Shown: positions 12,298-25,639, counted from the first letter of the stretch. The stretch: 64,000 nt of DNA from Fasciolopsis buskii (GCA_008360955.1 LUCM01000151.1:291827-355826), one strand, 5' to 3'. The notes: a model not told the origin generated them from the sequence alone. Made by a program: numbers and translations.

Positions 12298-12461
12298 GTG
12301 AGCAATTGTTGCTGGATCTAGAAAATAGCAGAATGACAAGATAACCACCTACTGTGCATTTCGGGGTCACAATGGACCTTGGGTTTGCTGGTTTGATCAG
12401 GTTGTTTCTGTCTCTGTTTTACAACTTATAACGATTTCTGCACCATTTAATATTGCGCAGT

Positions 12462-12623
12462 NNNNNNNNNNNNNNNNNNNNNNNNNNNNNNNNNNNNNNN
12501 NNNNNNNNNNNNNNNNNNNNNNNNNNNNNNNNNNNNNNNNNNNNNNNNNNNNNNNNNNNNNNNNNNNNNNNNNNNNNNNNNNNNNNNNNNNNNNNNNNNN
12601 NNNNNNNNNNNNNNNNNNNNNNN
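12462..12623. other. Assembly gap (162 N)
   Basis: Run of undetermined bases. Reading frames that cross it, on either strand, are meaningless. Confidence 0.99.
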
Positions 12624-15600
12624 ACTCAATCATCAAATATCATAGAACTCATGCTTCCGCTTTTTCCACGAAACAAAAGTGCCTTGTGCATGTAACTTAG
12701 TCCACCATTGACCATTTGTTCCGTACTTGAAAAACTCTGAATGAATTGAATCCGTGCCTAAACCTTTTATTGCATCGTGAACTCCTAATACAATTTATCT
12801 ATGCTTTTCATTTTTACAACTGTTTGTCAGCATCAGTGTTTGGCTGCGCGCATGTCGCTGGATATTTACGGGAGTAGCGAACTAGCTGACATACAGGGCT
12901 TTTGTTGATTCCTGTTGTCTTATTCTCCAGTGGTCTTGGCAAAGACATTCTCAGGAAACATTAAATAGTTTTCTGCAAAACGATACACGTTTAGATTTCC
13001 AGCCTGGTAAACGCAGATTCACATCAGAGAAAACTGAGGCACTGTTAGTTCCTAATAAATCCCTTGATCGCGCACACTCTGTGTGAATTCCGTGGACACG
13101 AGAATCAGAGACAATCTTTTAGCGTACAATCCAACCAGCCGCGATGTGTACTAACCGGCATTTTGCTAATCCACATAGTTTGAATTTTTCCGACCTGCTG
13201 ATGCGTTAGTGATAACATGGGCATGGAAAAGCTACACTTTTTATTTGTAAACACACGAGTTTTCCACACTTCGCCAATGAATGGTTGTTCACTACTCTGT
13301 TTCATTCCAAATTCAACAAAACAGAAAAATCACAAGGAAAGCTGATTGGAATTCTAACGTTGTTTGAGTGACCATGTTAAATCTATCGTTGATTTTGCAT
13401 TACAGTACCTCAATTTGTTAAGCATTTTAGAGAGGGAGCGAGAGCAAACAGAATTATGAATGGCGTTGCCAGGACCGAGTAATCCAAGCTGTCAGGTTCA
13501 GCCAAAAGTTAGTTTAATAAGTTCCGAAAGTTGAATGCTTGGCATTAGATTTATTAGTGCAGTATATATTACTACGAATCACGTTGGTTCTGAACCAAAC
13601 CTTGAACCAATGACTTAAACGTCAAATTATTTATAAATTATTGAACAGGCGTTCAGCATTTTTGCTCATGAACTTAATGATGCACACGATAGTCATCAAC
13701 ACCTCTTGATAGGCTGTTAGGTTTTCTTTCAATTTAATCAAGGGAAACCAGAGGGTAGGTTGTTTTTATGAGGACAGGCGTGAGATTGACGTAATGGATT
13801 TGATACAAATTCCCATTTGCTTAAAATGTTTATTGAATATGACTTTCAATAAGAACTAGTTCTCTTGATTCGCATGCAAACTACTCCACGGTAGTGATAG
13901 AAGGCATATATCTTACTACATACCTACAACACTCTGAGGCGAATAGCTGCATATTTCGTTTCCTTATTTCAGTCAGGCGTTCACTGGAACAGCAGATCCC
14001 AAGTAAAATCACCGCAGAATCCACAAAAGTACATTTCGATTTTCCAAGTCAGTACCTATCCAGGGGACGAAACACGAAAGCAACGCAATCTTGTTTTGCT
14101 AAAATAAATGGCATCCTCGAAATCATTTAAAATTATGAAAATTTTGCACTTTTTTCATTGATATGCGTGTATCCTCCTTTTTAGCAGTTGGAGTCGGTAA
14201 TGCATTAGTGTTTTGGTCCTACTGAAGTGCTCGCTGTCGCGAGAACAACTTAGTGCTGAACTTGTGACTAGGCTAACAAAATCTCTGATCGACAGACACT
14301 GTTACTGCAGTGTGCAGTGCCCTAGCGAGGTCTAGTGTATGTGGCTATCGGCATCAGACGAATGTCTTTAATCCAGAATTTTGCCCTGAAGACAGTTGAA
14401 AAGCACAAGTGTTAGAAAAATGAGCTTTGACATTCCGGGCACAAACTCCAGATGCCATCGGGATGCTTGACCTGTAAATTTTCCTTTGCTGTAGACCAGC
14501 AAAAAGTTAATGCAGAGGTTAGAATAAGGGCAGAGCTGTACACCGAGACTTTCCATACTGAATGGGAATTCCACCCGAAACCTTATCAGCGGGTACGGTA
14601 AGCCGAATGATTCGAGAAATACCCCGTTATGACAGTAGTAAAGAACTAATTTGGTCCAAACCCCATACTAAAAGTATACGGATTTCGGGGTTCGAAGTAC
14701 CGTTGCAACCGAGGAATACTCAGAAAACCCTGGTATGTGATATTAGCCGTTCGAATTTTGCTAAACCCCAATGTTTCGTGCAGTTATCCATATGACGATC
14801 GGACAGTTATGTGAACGGCTTAAAATATCGCATCCTTTGTTTCCATTATTGTGATTTCCGTTCAGTTCCTTCATAACGCAAAACTGTTATGATTATTAAA
14901 GTTGAGGATGTAGTCACTAATCAGTTGCCGAAATGATGAATTGCATGGCGGCGGGCTGACTCCAGTTTTTACGTTGCAGAATCCCACGTGATCAGTATCG
15001 AGCAAGAAAAACAATGCGAAAACATTTTTGTCCATGCGTACCTTCATGCAACGGGTTGAAGTGCCAGTTATGTGAATGATGACTGCAGATCTCAAACTAA
15101 TGGAAATAATTGTTTTCTGATTGAAGCAACTAAAACGTTGTGGGAGCAGTTCGACCAAACAAATGGGATTTTATCAAATTTCCCAAGTTTCTGGGAGATA
15201 ATTACGAAGTAATCAACACTTTGATTTACCACATGTAGCGGTTACCACTTAAAAAGTGATTGTTTAGTGATTTCCCTAGAGGGACAAAATTAGTGCAAAC
15301 GAACAAATTATGCGACCTGATAAAAACAAATTTACCGATTCAAGTTCAGAAACAATCATTTCATACGTCAGTACTGCTCTACAGAAATGTCTGCCTAAAA
15401 ACAGGATTTGCCATTAGGAATTCCCTTAAGTATAATCGGATTACATGAGAGGAAATAGTCATAAAGTTTGTTGCATCGCTATGTAGAGATTTGTGATTTA
15501 TACATGAAGTAATTTATTTTTACGAATATTGTGACTTGAAGCCAAAATGTTTTTTTCCAGTTTTCCAGGTTGGAACTATTTTGGCATAATTTTGTCTGGA

Positions 15601-15640
15601 ATGATAAACAAGCTGTGGTAAACAGCTGGTCTTCTTCTTT
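12624..15640. other. Unassigned DNA
   Basis: Includes a 77-codon frame at 14562-14795 (plus) with protein-like composition but no recognisable domain, and minus-strand frames at 13105-13305 and 14871-15158. None has enough support to call. Confidence 0.5.
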
Positions 15641-15643
15641 TAC

Positions 15644-15733
15644 CTGTGTCTCATCACTCAACGCTAAGATCATATGGGGGCCGCTGACGAGTAGACAATC
15701 AACACTTTCATGTTGCAGAATGTCACTTGCACC
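15644..15733 (-). CDS. Candidate 90-nt internal exon, function unknown
   Basis: On the minus strand, a strong pyrimidine tract ending in GAAG precedes base 15733, and a CAG/GTAAAA donor follows base 15644. The exon would be exactly 30 codons in phase 0-0 and reads as a protein-like segment (for example ESVDCLLVSGPHMILALSDE). The frame runs on past the donor, so a longer exon or a chance frame is possible. No partner exon was identified on either side and no family is recognised. Confidence 0.25.
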
Positions 15734-15739
15734 CTTCGA

Positions 15740-18700
15740 TCAAAAGAAAACAAGTTATTTTCAGGAATCCTCGTGAAACTTCGGTCCTATATTTCCCTCC
15801 CGAACCTTATAATTTGGTGCAGTTGACATGGACGTCTCGTCTCTGCGAAGCGTAAACAACTAATTGCATGTTGCGCAGCTAGACGAAATGAACCAGCTAA
15901 TCTCTCTTTGCCCACCTCTTGTTTGTCACTGTGTTTGAAGGCCGTCTTGAATGTCTCTGTGTGGAACTATAAAATACATAATTTTTCAGCCAAATTTTTC
16001 ATCTCTGGAGAGTGGCGTACACTACACTGAACGTCACAATATGCTACTTGGTACTTGCACACGTGTTGGAAAAGATAAATGTCTTTTTCGCTCCGGGCCG
16101 AATTAGGTAATATGAATATAATTAATTCGAAAATTAATTAACGGTTTAGACGTTAGTCAGTTTATTTCGTACATTACAGCTGATTAAAAATGAATCAAAT
16201 GAACCACAGATTGAAGGATCGCTGATGCGAATTTTTGATCGATCTTTTTATGAGTCCGAGTTAAACTTAATGGAATAATTAAATCATCAAAGTAACTTAT
16301 TACTTTTTGGTTTGTTAAAGGAACGAAAGATTTCGCACATGATATCAGAAATCCGCATGGATCTTCGACACCGTCTTAGTGTTGTTTGACGCAAATGGTC
16401 TCCAATCAGCCAGGCCTGTGATTCTTAAAACCATAATGCTGTCTTCATGACTTGTACCGCAGTAGAATTTGAAATGGGTGAGTATACCCGGAAGTCTGAG
16501 ATCAGGTGTGTCTCCGCTGAGTTCAAAATCTGTAGCACATGATAGACACGTTCATCCTGCGACTATCCTTACCACGTTGATCTCTTCGTAACCAAAGTCC
16601 ATTGATGAAAATTTTTCAGTTACTAGATTAGTCATCTTTTTCACCACCAAAACAAAGTCATGATACCTGAAGATTTGCCCCCAGAATTTTTCGACCATTC
16701 CACTCGTCTTCTTTTCCCGCTCTGTTTTTTATCGATTGGAAGTTTCGACATCCCACCAAAGTTCCTTCTAGAAGAACCATTCAATCCCTGGTTGAGATTG
16801 CAATTGATAGAACTCAAACTATTGTTGTTGAATCGGATGGGTTAGCTTGGAACTTGTTTAACAAGTAATTATTGTTTATGCTGTGTCGCAGTAGATTTCA
16901 TTGGGGTACAAATGAAAATACGTTGTTTTGGATCGTGTTACAGGTCATTGACCTACTAGCTTATGGTTGGTAAAAGTTATCATCTTCGAATGAATTGAAA
17001 ATGTTTGCCAAAACGTCTGTCATTTTCCTCACAACGTTCGTTGCTTTATTTGGAAATAGTCTCCCAAAATGGAAACGAGAACCTAATCGAAGTTGGTCAA
17101 ATGAAAAGCCTCGGATCCGGAAGGCTGGTTGAATGTTTCCCAGCAGTGATTGACCTAGTCATTTAAGATAAATCAAATTCACGTAAAATATTGTCTGTTT
17201 TTAGTGGAAAGCTCTTGTGACTTAAAAGCTATTCATCATGATGTATCACTAATCAATTTGACAATTGGACCCAATAAAGCATGAGTTACACAGCTGAATT
17301 AGTTCGAAAGCAGTAGACAAAATTGCTCGTCCAATCTGTTACCGCAGAGGACCGAACGCTGTGGAATAGCACATGTTTTAGAACATACGGATAGACCGTC
17401 TGTGGCTCACTCAAATCTAGAATTACGCGACGCTGTGTAGATGCGACATTAGTAAGTGGGTAGCTTTCACTAACCCGGCGTTATCAGCCCGTCGTATTTA
17501 CAGTTCCGTTGTCCAGGTTCAACAATTATTCATACCTTTTATTTAAAAATGTCCAACAAATAGAAAACTCTCTCCATTTTGAAGTGCTAACTCTTTTAAA
17601 TACTGTGTTTATTTTGATAGAATTGAATAGCATTCCAGGAAGTTTTTATCCAGAATATATTTTGTGGATTGTAGTGACGGAATTTCTATTAGTGACTGTA
17701 GATTCAACAAATTTTTGGTGTAAGGGAAGCTTCCGTTAGATCAGTTATCCATTCGGCAGAAACCTGCAACTTGATCAGTCACGAAACGTGCTTTCTTTGT
17801 TTTTATATATTTAGGTTGATGTTCACAGATTGTTATTTGTCTGTTTCGATTTTCTGGTTTGCTTCATCACCTATGTTGCTTTTGATTTATGGCTGGTCTT
17901 GCTAGGACACTACAAATCGCCACAGAATTCTCCTGTCTCAGATTGTCCTGGCGACATAAATCGCCGTTTTTACTCGCAGGTGGTTCTTTTTGTTCATCCG
18001 ATGAAACCCACGACTCGAAGTTTGCTAGCGGATGAGAAAAATGTCAAAGAATGTCGCTGCCTTCAGTACAGTCTTAAATTCCAGCAGAATTTTCCAGGCA
18101 TTCTATGGGTTTTAACCAAGGAGGAATGACAGTGGTAACTTTCACTAGAGATGAAATTGAAAAGAGTAGACTAATCAACTGTTTTTGTTAAATGAATGGA
18201 AAATTTGCTCATCACACTGATCGAGTCACTAATTTGCTGCTATCGTTGCAAGTACATACATGTTTGATAATCGTTACTGATTTTGTGAGATGAATTGAAA
18301 ACCTTGGAGTGATCCGTTCTAATTAACACCGCGAAATTCGATGTTTTTTGAGGTGCAATTCAGAGGGGAATGTTTCTGACTATCGACGGGTAAAACACGT
18401 CTTCTTTGAGTAAGACCTAGCCACAAACCTCCAGTTGCTTTCATCAACCAGAAGAAATGATCCGGACAACGGTGCAGGTAGCTCTCTGAATAATGAAATT
18501 ATTTGTACTAGTGACATTTATTCTAATGACTGCAAGCCGGAGGCAGAACAATTGACATAAACTGCGTTTCACTCCATTTCAGAAAGTCTGCCCAAATATT
18601 CATTTACACTATTAAAACTGATCGGTACTAGGTGGCCATATGCTCTGTAGCGCATGGCACCAGCGTCAACTGGTTATCTTTCTGAGCCTTACCTTTGGGA

Positions 18701-19005
18701 ATATTGGTACATGCGTATTTACTTACTTCTCAGTTCCGGCCTTTGCAGAGACTCAATGTTCAAATGGAAACTTCAATCATACTTCCTTGTCGACAGGCGT
18801 GCCAGCTTGGGCTAATGAGTATTTGGACTAACTGGCCGCCATCGGTAATCAAGCGGTAAACACCAAAGCATTTCAGCAAGTCATATTCTCCAATGAGTGC
18901 ATGTAAACGGGCCAAGGATGGCCTCTTAAAAATGGCACAATTCTTGTCATGGGTTAAACAAGTCTGACGTTAAGAAGAATTTCATTTCCGCGTTCGAATC
19001 AAACA
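15740..19005. other. Unassigned DNA, with a faint LINE-like trace near 15826-15950
   Basis: At 15826-15950 (plus) the frame LRSVNN, stop, LHVAQLDEMNQLISLCPPLV loosely resembles the start of a LINE endonuclease (NARSL.NK..EL......P). The match is too weak to call. The remainder holds only chance-length frames (16660-16845, 17509-17739, 17830-18129). Confidence 0.45.
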
Positions 19006-19009
19006 CAAG

Positions 19010-19218
19010 GTGTATACCACAATGAGACATGGGAACTTTAATACTCAGTGGCCAATGAAAGACCTACCTTTTGCTTCCTCTGTTAATGAAACAACAACAA
19101 TGGAAAGTGGGCCGACAGGGGGCTGCCAATTAGGGAAGGTGACCGGCCGTGGGAGGATTCGAACCTGCGACCTTCACGTCCAAACGCCACGACCTCATCC
19201 ACTTGGCCACCGCCGGCC
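19010..19218 (-). mobile_element. tRNA-headed SINE, best-preserved copy
   Basis: Reading the minus strand, 19218-19145 is a tRNA-like head of 74 nt. It has a 5-bp acceptor stem (GGCCG with CGGCC), an A box TGGCCAAGTGG and a perfect RNA polymerase III B box GGTTCGAATCC, with a T-arm pairing at four of five positions. The length and D-arm suggest a Ser/Leu-type ancestor. The body continues to about 19010 with the core AATTGGCAGCCCCCTGTCGG. The same body occurs at 3545-3705, 25427-25600 and 34800-34975, which shows dispersal. A 71-codon plus-strand frame across it (19010-19225), reading RGRIRTCDLHV, is the antisense of the tRNA head and not a gene. Confidence 0.7.
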
Positions 19219-19224
19219 GAAGTA

Positions 19225-20180
19225 AAAGTTCATCAGTTGGTATTCATAGCAAACGGTTTCGCAGGTGATCGACATAAGTACCGAATGGCCACAGTTTCCA
19301 CCGTTGTTGCTCATAGCCGATGCCCATGAAAGCATGAAAGTGTGAAACCATTTAACTCATGCATAGCAAGCATGACTATTACCTCGCCATTACAAGCCCG
19401 GTAGTGCCAAGACTCACCGGTATGTATTTAGACATGCCTGGCTTAATCTCCGAGACAAACATATAACTACTGGCAGGATGAACCAGATTGTTCACCATAT
19501 CCACGACCAATTCAACCAAGGTCGTCAGGGCATCAAAGCGAGGATTTATGCATCGTAGCCTACCGCAGCACCACATCGGCCGCTGCGAAGCGATAGCACC
19601 ATAAATCACTGCCAACTCTTGGCCCAGTGTTTCTGGACTTATTCACGCCAGCGTTAATTGGACACGCACCATCGTAGCAACCTGTTACCGGTCGCCCGGC
19701 TTAGAGGACGGGTCAGTCGGATTATTCGTTTCAAGGAGGACAGGCTAAGCTCAAGAACAAATGACCAGCCCAGAAGGACCAGCTCTCCACTCGAGAGCCA
19801 GCAGTCATCCCGTGGCATGCGTAACAAACGACAACTCACACCCTCAGACGGCTTACTCACACTCGGCTGCAAGCCACAAATACGATACCACCGGCTTGCG
19901 AATAGTGTCTGTGCTCCGCACCCACCACTGCAAATACTGCGGAAGGTCAGAAACAACACGGCGACTACGTGAGCAACAAATAGGTCGACACCACGTATAC
20001 AGGCCTCGCGCGTCTACACTTCAAATGGGCCAAACAACTGTGACCGCCATGGTCGTGTCACACCATATCGGTGGGCAAGTTGGAATTCAGGTAATTAATG
20101 CCCACCCAATGCTCACTGATGCGTGTAACTCAAAGGCGGAGGTTTTGTTGAGGCATTTCCATTTCAAGTTGAACTAAAAT
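19225..20180. repeat. GC-rich block next to the SINE, probably repeat-derived
   Basis: This block of about 950 nt is visibly richer in G and C than its surroundings and is open in several frames on both strands: 19379-19615 and 19654-19959 minus, 19658-19972 and 19761-20177 plus. That pattern follows from base composition rather than from one gene. No domain is recognisable in any frame. Its abrupt edges and position directly upstream of the SINE head suggest an inserted or composite repeat. Confidence 0.4.
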
Positions 20181-22727
20181 TCATCCAGTGAATTTTTGAT
20201 CGTCAAATTTACTAAGATAATCCGAAGTGAACTCAGCGGAATTCCTATTTAGTTTAAGTGCTTCCTCCTTGTAATAGTTATTCATTTCTATTGCCTTTGG
20301 GTTTGTTAATTATTTACAATGAAAATTTATTGTCAGATTGTAATTACGCTGATTGTGTCATCCATCGAACCAAGGTAGTTGCACAGTTGCCCGCATTCTA
20401 TAGAGCCATCGAAATGGCGGTCGAACTGAAGTAGGGAGAAACCAAAATGTCAAGTAGCTTATTCATTAGGCTTCAGAATTTTGCCGTACTACGAAAATGA
20501 AGTTGATATAATGCTTCCGAAACAATGCTTTTGTAATCGAGACTCACGGAAATTGCTTGTGAACCTTGCTTAACTCTGAATATTTTCTGGGTACTAAAAG
20601 TATATTAGTATTAGAGCGTCAGGACACCCTGAAAAATATTCACAAGCCACAGGTTTGGTATTATAAAAACGGTTACATCTGTGACATTTTGGCTGATCAC
20701 TACCCTCTGGAAAGATGGGCAAACGATATCTAAAAGCTTCTAAATACCAAGCACTTTTTTAAATGGTCGATGGTTCGCCAATCTAAGAGTTCAGCAATTT
20801 GGTAACATCTCGCCTGATGAACACTTTCACTGAACATCGTCTAGAGAGGTAAGCACTTTTAGAAGGATTCTGTCGCTGTATAATCCGCAGGTAACAGAAT
20901 ATTGACAACCGTATCACCGAATAGCTCAAGAACCAGCTAGTCGGATATAAAGGTTACTCATTGCTGTGCACTAAAGAACAGTTGCATTGAACACTACCTC
21001 ATTTAATTTGTCATCACTAGGCTATAGACTATTGGGATCTTAGCAGACTGTCAGTTGCAAGATATGTTAACACAAATAGAATGACCGGAAACTGCGGCAC
21101 CCAGAACACAAGGTCAAGACGCTATTCAGTTACTGGCATCACCAGGTGTTTCTGAGGTGTCCCGAGGACCCAGATTTGTCGGGATGGCACAATCCAGTTT
21201 AGCCTGATGACATTCTGTCCTATGTACTGGAAAAATTATTATTATTATTTGCTGTAAAAGAGCAAACATCAACAAATGGATGCAACATTCAGCTGTCGAT
21301 TGATCACTGAAGTAGCGCTTTACGAATCCCTTTTGTTCAATGTGGAAAATTTAAACACACGCAGAATCCTTCTCCTGAGGTTTCCAGTTTCACTGCAACA
21401 TTTGCAGCCTCAGTTCACCTTTATGTACACAACAAATTCCAAATCAAAACTGAAGCAGAATAGACTAAACAGATGTATTCGCAATCCGAGATCACACCAA
21501 TGTTGATTCGAACGACCTGATGTCAAAGCAAAACCACTTTCTAAAACAGTTCCTCTAAACTGAGGTTGATTGATACACGACCACGGATGTGAACACCAGA
21601 TATAGATATTAGTGGAAAATGTCTACAAATGTTTTGTTTACACAGTGACAACAATTACAACACCATGGGTAAGCCACACATGATGATCCATGGTTGTATA
21701 TAGCTGGAATACATTAATTTGATTGTGCATGTTTATTGATACATTTGGTCTAGTCTGTCGGTCACCTCAGTCGCAATCATTTTTGCAAGATTGATGGCAA
21801 CCTGTCTGTATGCAGTGCTTCTCACAACAATTTCCAAGCGACTAAAATATTTCCTATCTTAAATGTCAATGTCAAAATCTCAAGTCAACGAGCTCCGTTG
21901 GTCGACTTTAGCAAAATCGCTGGGTTGAATTCAGATTTTGCGCGCACCGAATAAAATCTATCGAAGAAATACAAACCACCAATAAATTGAACCAAAGCGT
22001 CTGTACTTTCGGAGTTCCTTAGTTCGACTGAATCGTAACATTCAAATAAATGTTCTAACTTGTGTGCTTTATTTGGAACCGACTATATGGAGTTCAGGAC
22101 CCAGACAACTCATTAGAATGCCCGAAAAATAAAATTGAAATTTATACACCGTTACTAAGGATGCAATTTTGTTTTCAACTTGCCCAACTTGGATTTGATA
22201 GGCTTGGAATAAAATCCGAAAACTACCCACCCTTCAGTTGAAAAAGAGAGGGTTAGCTTGGATGCAAGTTTTCCAAATGCTTCTCGTGGCCAGTAACTAG
22301 CATAGGAAAGCTGAGAGAGAGAAAGAGAGATTAAAAATGTCGAGTTCACTTAATTCGCACGTAGAACGCATGGCCAGTTTTGGTCTTACCATGGAGACAT
22401 GCATGAATCGCCGTTTTTGTACGCTGTGTCAAACTGCATAAGGCGCTATGCATCACTGATAATTCAATGGTATTCCACAGTCAAAAGTCATTTTGCGTTC
22501 ACCTTAAACCATGTGAGCAACATTAACGTATCCGATAAAACATGACCCAAAAGTCAGAAACAGCGAAGGGAAAAGTTCCGGTGAGCGGAAGTCTGGATGA
22601 TTCACGAGGAAATCCTGCCCTAGCAGTCAAACTGTCAAACGTTCACTGTGGTGGATGTCACATGACTGCGCAGTTTGAGCGGGTGACCCTTGATCCTCAA
22701 GTGAAATGTCCGAACACCAGTCTGCTT
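20181..22727. other. Unassigned DNA with simple repeats
   Basis: Holds an ATT-repeat at about 21236-21250 and a GA-rich tract at 22313-22330. The frames at 21276-21506 and 22542-22772 have no recognisable content; the latter runs into the tRNA-like element below. Confidence 0.5.
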
Positions 22728-22797
22728 GGCCTCGTAGCTCAGCTGGTACCCATGCGTAGTTTGTCTCCATGACTGGGTTCGAATCCCGCCGAGGTCG
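22728..22797 (+). repeat. tRNA-like sequence, likely head of a second SINE type or tRNA pseudogene
   Basis: A 7-bp acceptor stem (22728-22734 with 22790-22796, one G-T pair), an A box TAGCTCAGCTGG (22735-22746) and a perfect B box GGTTCGAATCC (about 22776-22787) are present in tRNA order and within 70 nt. The 3' strand of the D stem and a regular anticodon stem are missing, so it is not a functional tRNA. Its sequence differs from the Ser/Leu-like SINE head at 19218, so it derives from another tRNA. No second copy was found in the window. Confidence 0.6.
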
Positions 22798-22799
22798 GA

Positions 22800-25420
22800 A
22801 ATTTTCATATTTAGGTCAGCTCTACATTTGTGAAAATCTGTCAGTCAAACGTTTGTTTAGAAACCCTCCGTTTATCCAAACATGATTTAACAGAACCAAC
22901 ATTAATGTCTAGGTACGTTTCTTGAGATTTGAGAGGGAGATCTAGAAGTATTTTCGCCCCAATCCATGGATTGCACGAATGCTATTTCTACCTCTAGATT
23001 ATTTCTTCCTTTGAGGTTTTTGAAACTGTCCTTGGAAACTTCATGGTAGATACCTTAAGAAAGAATACATCAGCATCATCTTTAGTTTCTGGTGTACAAG
23101 TGAAATAATACAAGCTCATCCATCATTCGTCTTCATTATTCTGAGAGCCTAACATGGCAAAGTGCTAAGAGGTCTCTAGTTCTGATTAATTAATTGTTCA
23201 TCACTTGAATCGGTTCGCACGGTGATTATACGCTGATTTCAAAAGTCATCTACCCGAAAGCGCAACAGCTTAGTATTCAGACTTTATCAAAAATACCTTT
23301 AAACCAACCGAAGGCTTTGAAATGTAGTCCTAAATGTACGGAACTACAAAGGAACTTAATGAACATCATAGAAGTTCGACCTGCATTTACGTAAACAGCA
23401 AATTATGTGATGGGGAACCAAATACTTACTAGGCTGACAAACTGCGCTTATGAACAAAGTGAAGATTGAGAGACAGTACTGTGCTTTCCCTTTCCAAAAT
23501 GAACTTTTGATTTATGTACCGAGATATTTAAAAGCAACTGATCACTCATAATATAATAAGATTTGATTAAAACAATGCGACGCAAAAACAGAACGAGGGA
23601 TGGGAAATCTAATCTGGTTGGTTGAAAAAAGTAAACTTGATGCGTAAGTAAGCAAAAATGACAAGTAATAGATTCCATTAAAACGGACTGAACCAGATAG
23701 AGAAAAATGGAAATCGTGGTTTTATTAGTGCAACTGTTATTTATGCGTATCCAAGCACCGTTGAACAGGAATTATCAAGTAGAAGATTTATGACTAAGCT
23801 TTGGTGAAATGGGACCGATTTCTAGTTCCGAAATATATTTTAAATAAATTATTGCTGCATTCTTGAATTGCTTTGCTTCGTTTGATGCAGCATATGCTTG
23901 TTGTTTTAAGAACTTCATCGCCATTGTGGATAGAATTAGCCAACCTTTATGTCGATCTGGCTCAGCGATATCCTTATTCTATTCAACTATTTCGTCTAGT
24001 TTACGTATTTGACTTTGATTGGCAAATGCGCTTGATCACGCCTGTTGTGTACACTTTCTTTTAAATTCTGAAGAATTTCTGTGTCATACAAATAACCTGT
24101 CAATAAGGAAAGCAAACCTAACTACCTTGTATGATTCCATGCTTGTTCTCTGACGGATAAGGTTGCACTCTGATCTGTCTATTCCAAAAGACGCTCCGTC
24201 GTCACATGTGTCCATTGTCTTATTTTAGATAGCAAAATTTTAGAGCAATGTTAGTCCATAATATACGATATCCTAATTAAACACCTACTGATTACCATTG
24301 GCCGGCAACGGCAGGGACTTTGTGCGGAAAGTGTCGTTATTTACAAATTGTTTTGCGATGAGATTACAAATCAAACCGTCTGTAATAATATATGCTTTCG
24401 TTTAAAAGGAACACAATCCCAATCTGTTGCTACAATGTCCTTAGGAAAGCGCCAAATCCTTTCTTAATGGTTTCCAATTCCGGCCTTTCAGCACTAACCT
24501 GAGGGATCGGTCGTCAGTCCCTTAATTCATAAAAGAATTCCTAGTGTGTCATTTTATTACACGGCACCGTAAGAAGTACGGTTTGTTTCTTCAAACAAAT
24601 GTGTCTATCTTGTACACTAAGATGCAATCTTCCGATTTGCTGAAAATATTACATTCCTTGTGATAAATTGGGTGTTTGCCTTGCGTTTATTACCCGTTGT
24701 TATTTCCATTCACCTGATATCCGACCAGTACCGTGGTGGCTGAAGCCACTGGCCTCTGATGGGTGAATTTTTTTCTGCCCCGTGAGTCAAAGAGGAGATG
24801 ATTTAGGTTTGCACGCACAACAGTCGGCAAAAATTGGTAATCCTTTAGAATAACAAGCTATATACACCGATCACATTCACCTAATAGGCTTGTTTAGGAA
24901 GAAACTGATTCACCACCTTTCTCACCATCGGGAAACAGCACAAATAAATGATTGCAATTCAAACGAAGATGAAATTAATCGAGGTCCTTTCAGCACGACC
25001 GAAAGCCAGTTTGTGTAAAATGTTAAGGTCCCTGAACAACAGTATCCGGTGATTTTGCACTTTTCCCATCAGTAGCTTTATACTTTGAAATGAAATTCAA
25101 CAAAGCAAACATAAGCAATGAAGTGTACAGATATGGAATTCAGCATTCGGTGTACTTGAAAAACATTTACTTCCCATTTTGGAGGTTTAAACGTCACCAA
25201 TCATAGCCAAAAGACGTGGTCTAGTGTGCTGACCGAATGAACCCCCACAGAAGAAAGCTACGCAGGAGAAAACGACTGTTCCTAAAGTGTTTGTTTCAAT
25301 AGCATTTAAATGGGCGATATTGAAAAAATACAGAAGATTCTTGATTGGAACATTCATGTCACTAATCTTTTAACTGTGGTCTCAGAGATACCACAGTCAA
25401 GGATTACCACGAATTTTTGT
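22800..25420. other. Unassigned DNA
   Basis: Only chance-length frames (23448-23678 minus, 23873-24064 plus). A somewhat GC-richer patch at 24720-24850 was not matched to any other part of the window. Confidence 0.55.
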
Positions 25421-25426
25421 TGAGGG

Positions 25427-25600
25427 TGGCGGTTAAGCGGATTAAGTGTCTATAGCCAAGGCGGTCAGAGATTTGCATCACCGATCCCACGGTTGTTTTG
25501 GTAGTAAACGGCAGCCTTCTGTCGCTGGATCGTTACTGCACATGACCTAAAGATCCTTTACGTGGTTCTATGCCACTCCTAGTTTCAAGGTCACGTCTGC
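25427..25600 (+). mobile_element. Diverged tRNA-headed SINE copy
   Basis: The head at about 25427-25495 keeps GTGGCGGTTAAGCGGAT (A-box region) and ends CCGATCCCACGG, equivalent to the ATCCTCCCACGG end of the copy at 19010-19218 and at similar spacing. The body has GGCAGCC-TCTGTCG, then a segment TATGCCACTCCTAGTTTCAAGG that parallels the 3' region of that copy. The B box itself is damaged, so it is unlikely to be transcribed. Confidence 0.5.
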
Positions 25601-25639
25601 CGGACCCCACCCCTCCCTTCGATTGGCTCTAGTGAATTC

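Noticed and set aside
12397..12695. Three frames that run through the run of N
   Set aside because: They exist only because undetermined bases contain no stop codons.
19654..20177. Genes on either strand of the GC-rich block
   Set aside because: Plus and minus frames of similar length overlap completely, which is what GC-rich DNA with few stops produces. None shows a domain.
22728..22797. Functional tRNA gene
   Set aside because: The D-stem partner and a regular anticodon stem are missing, although the pol III boxes and acceptor stem are intact.
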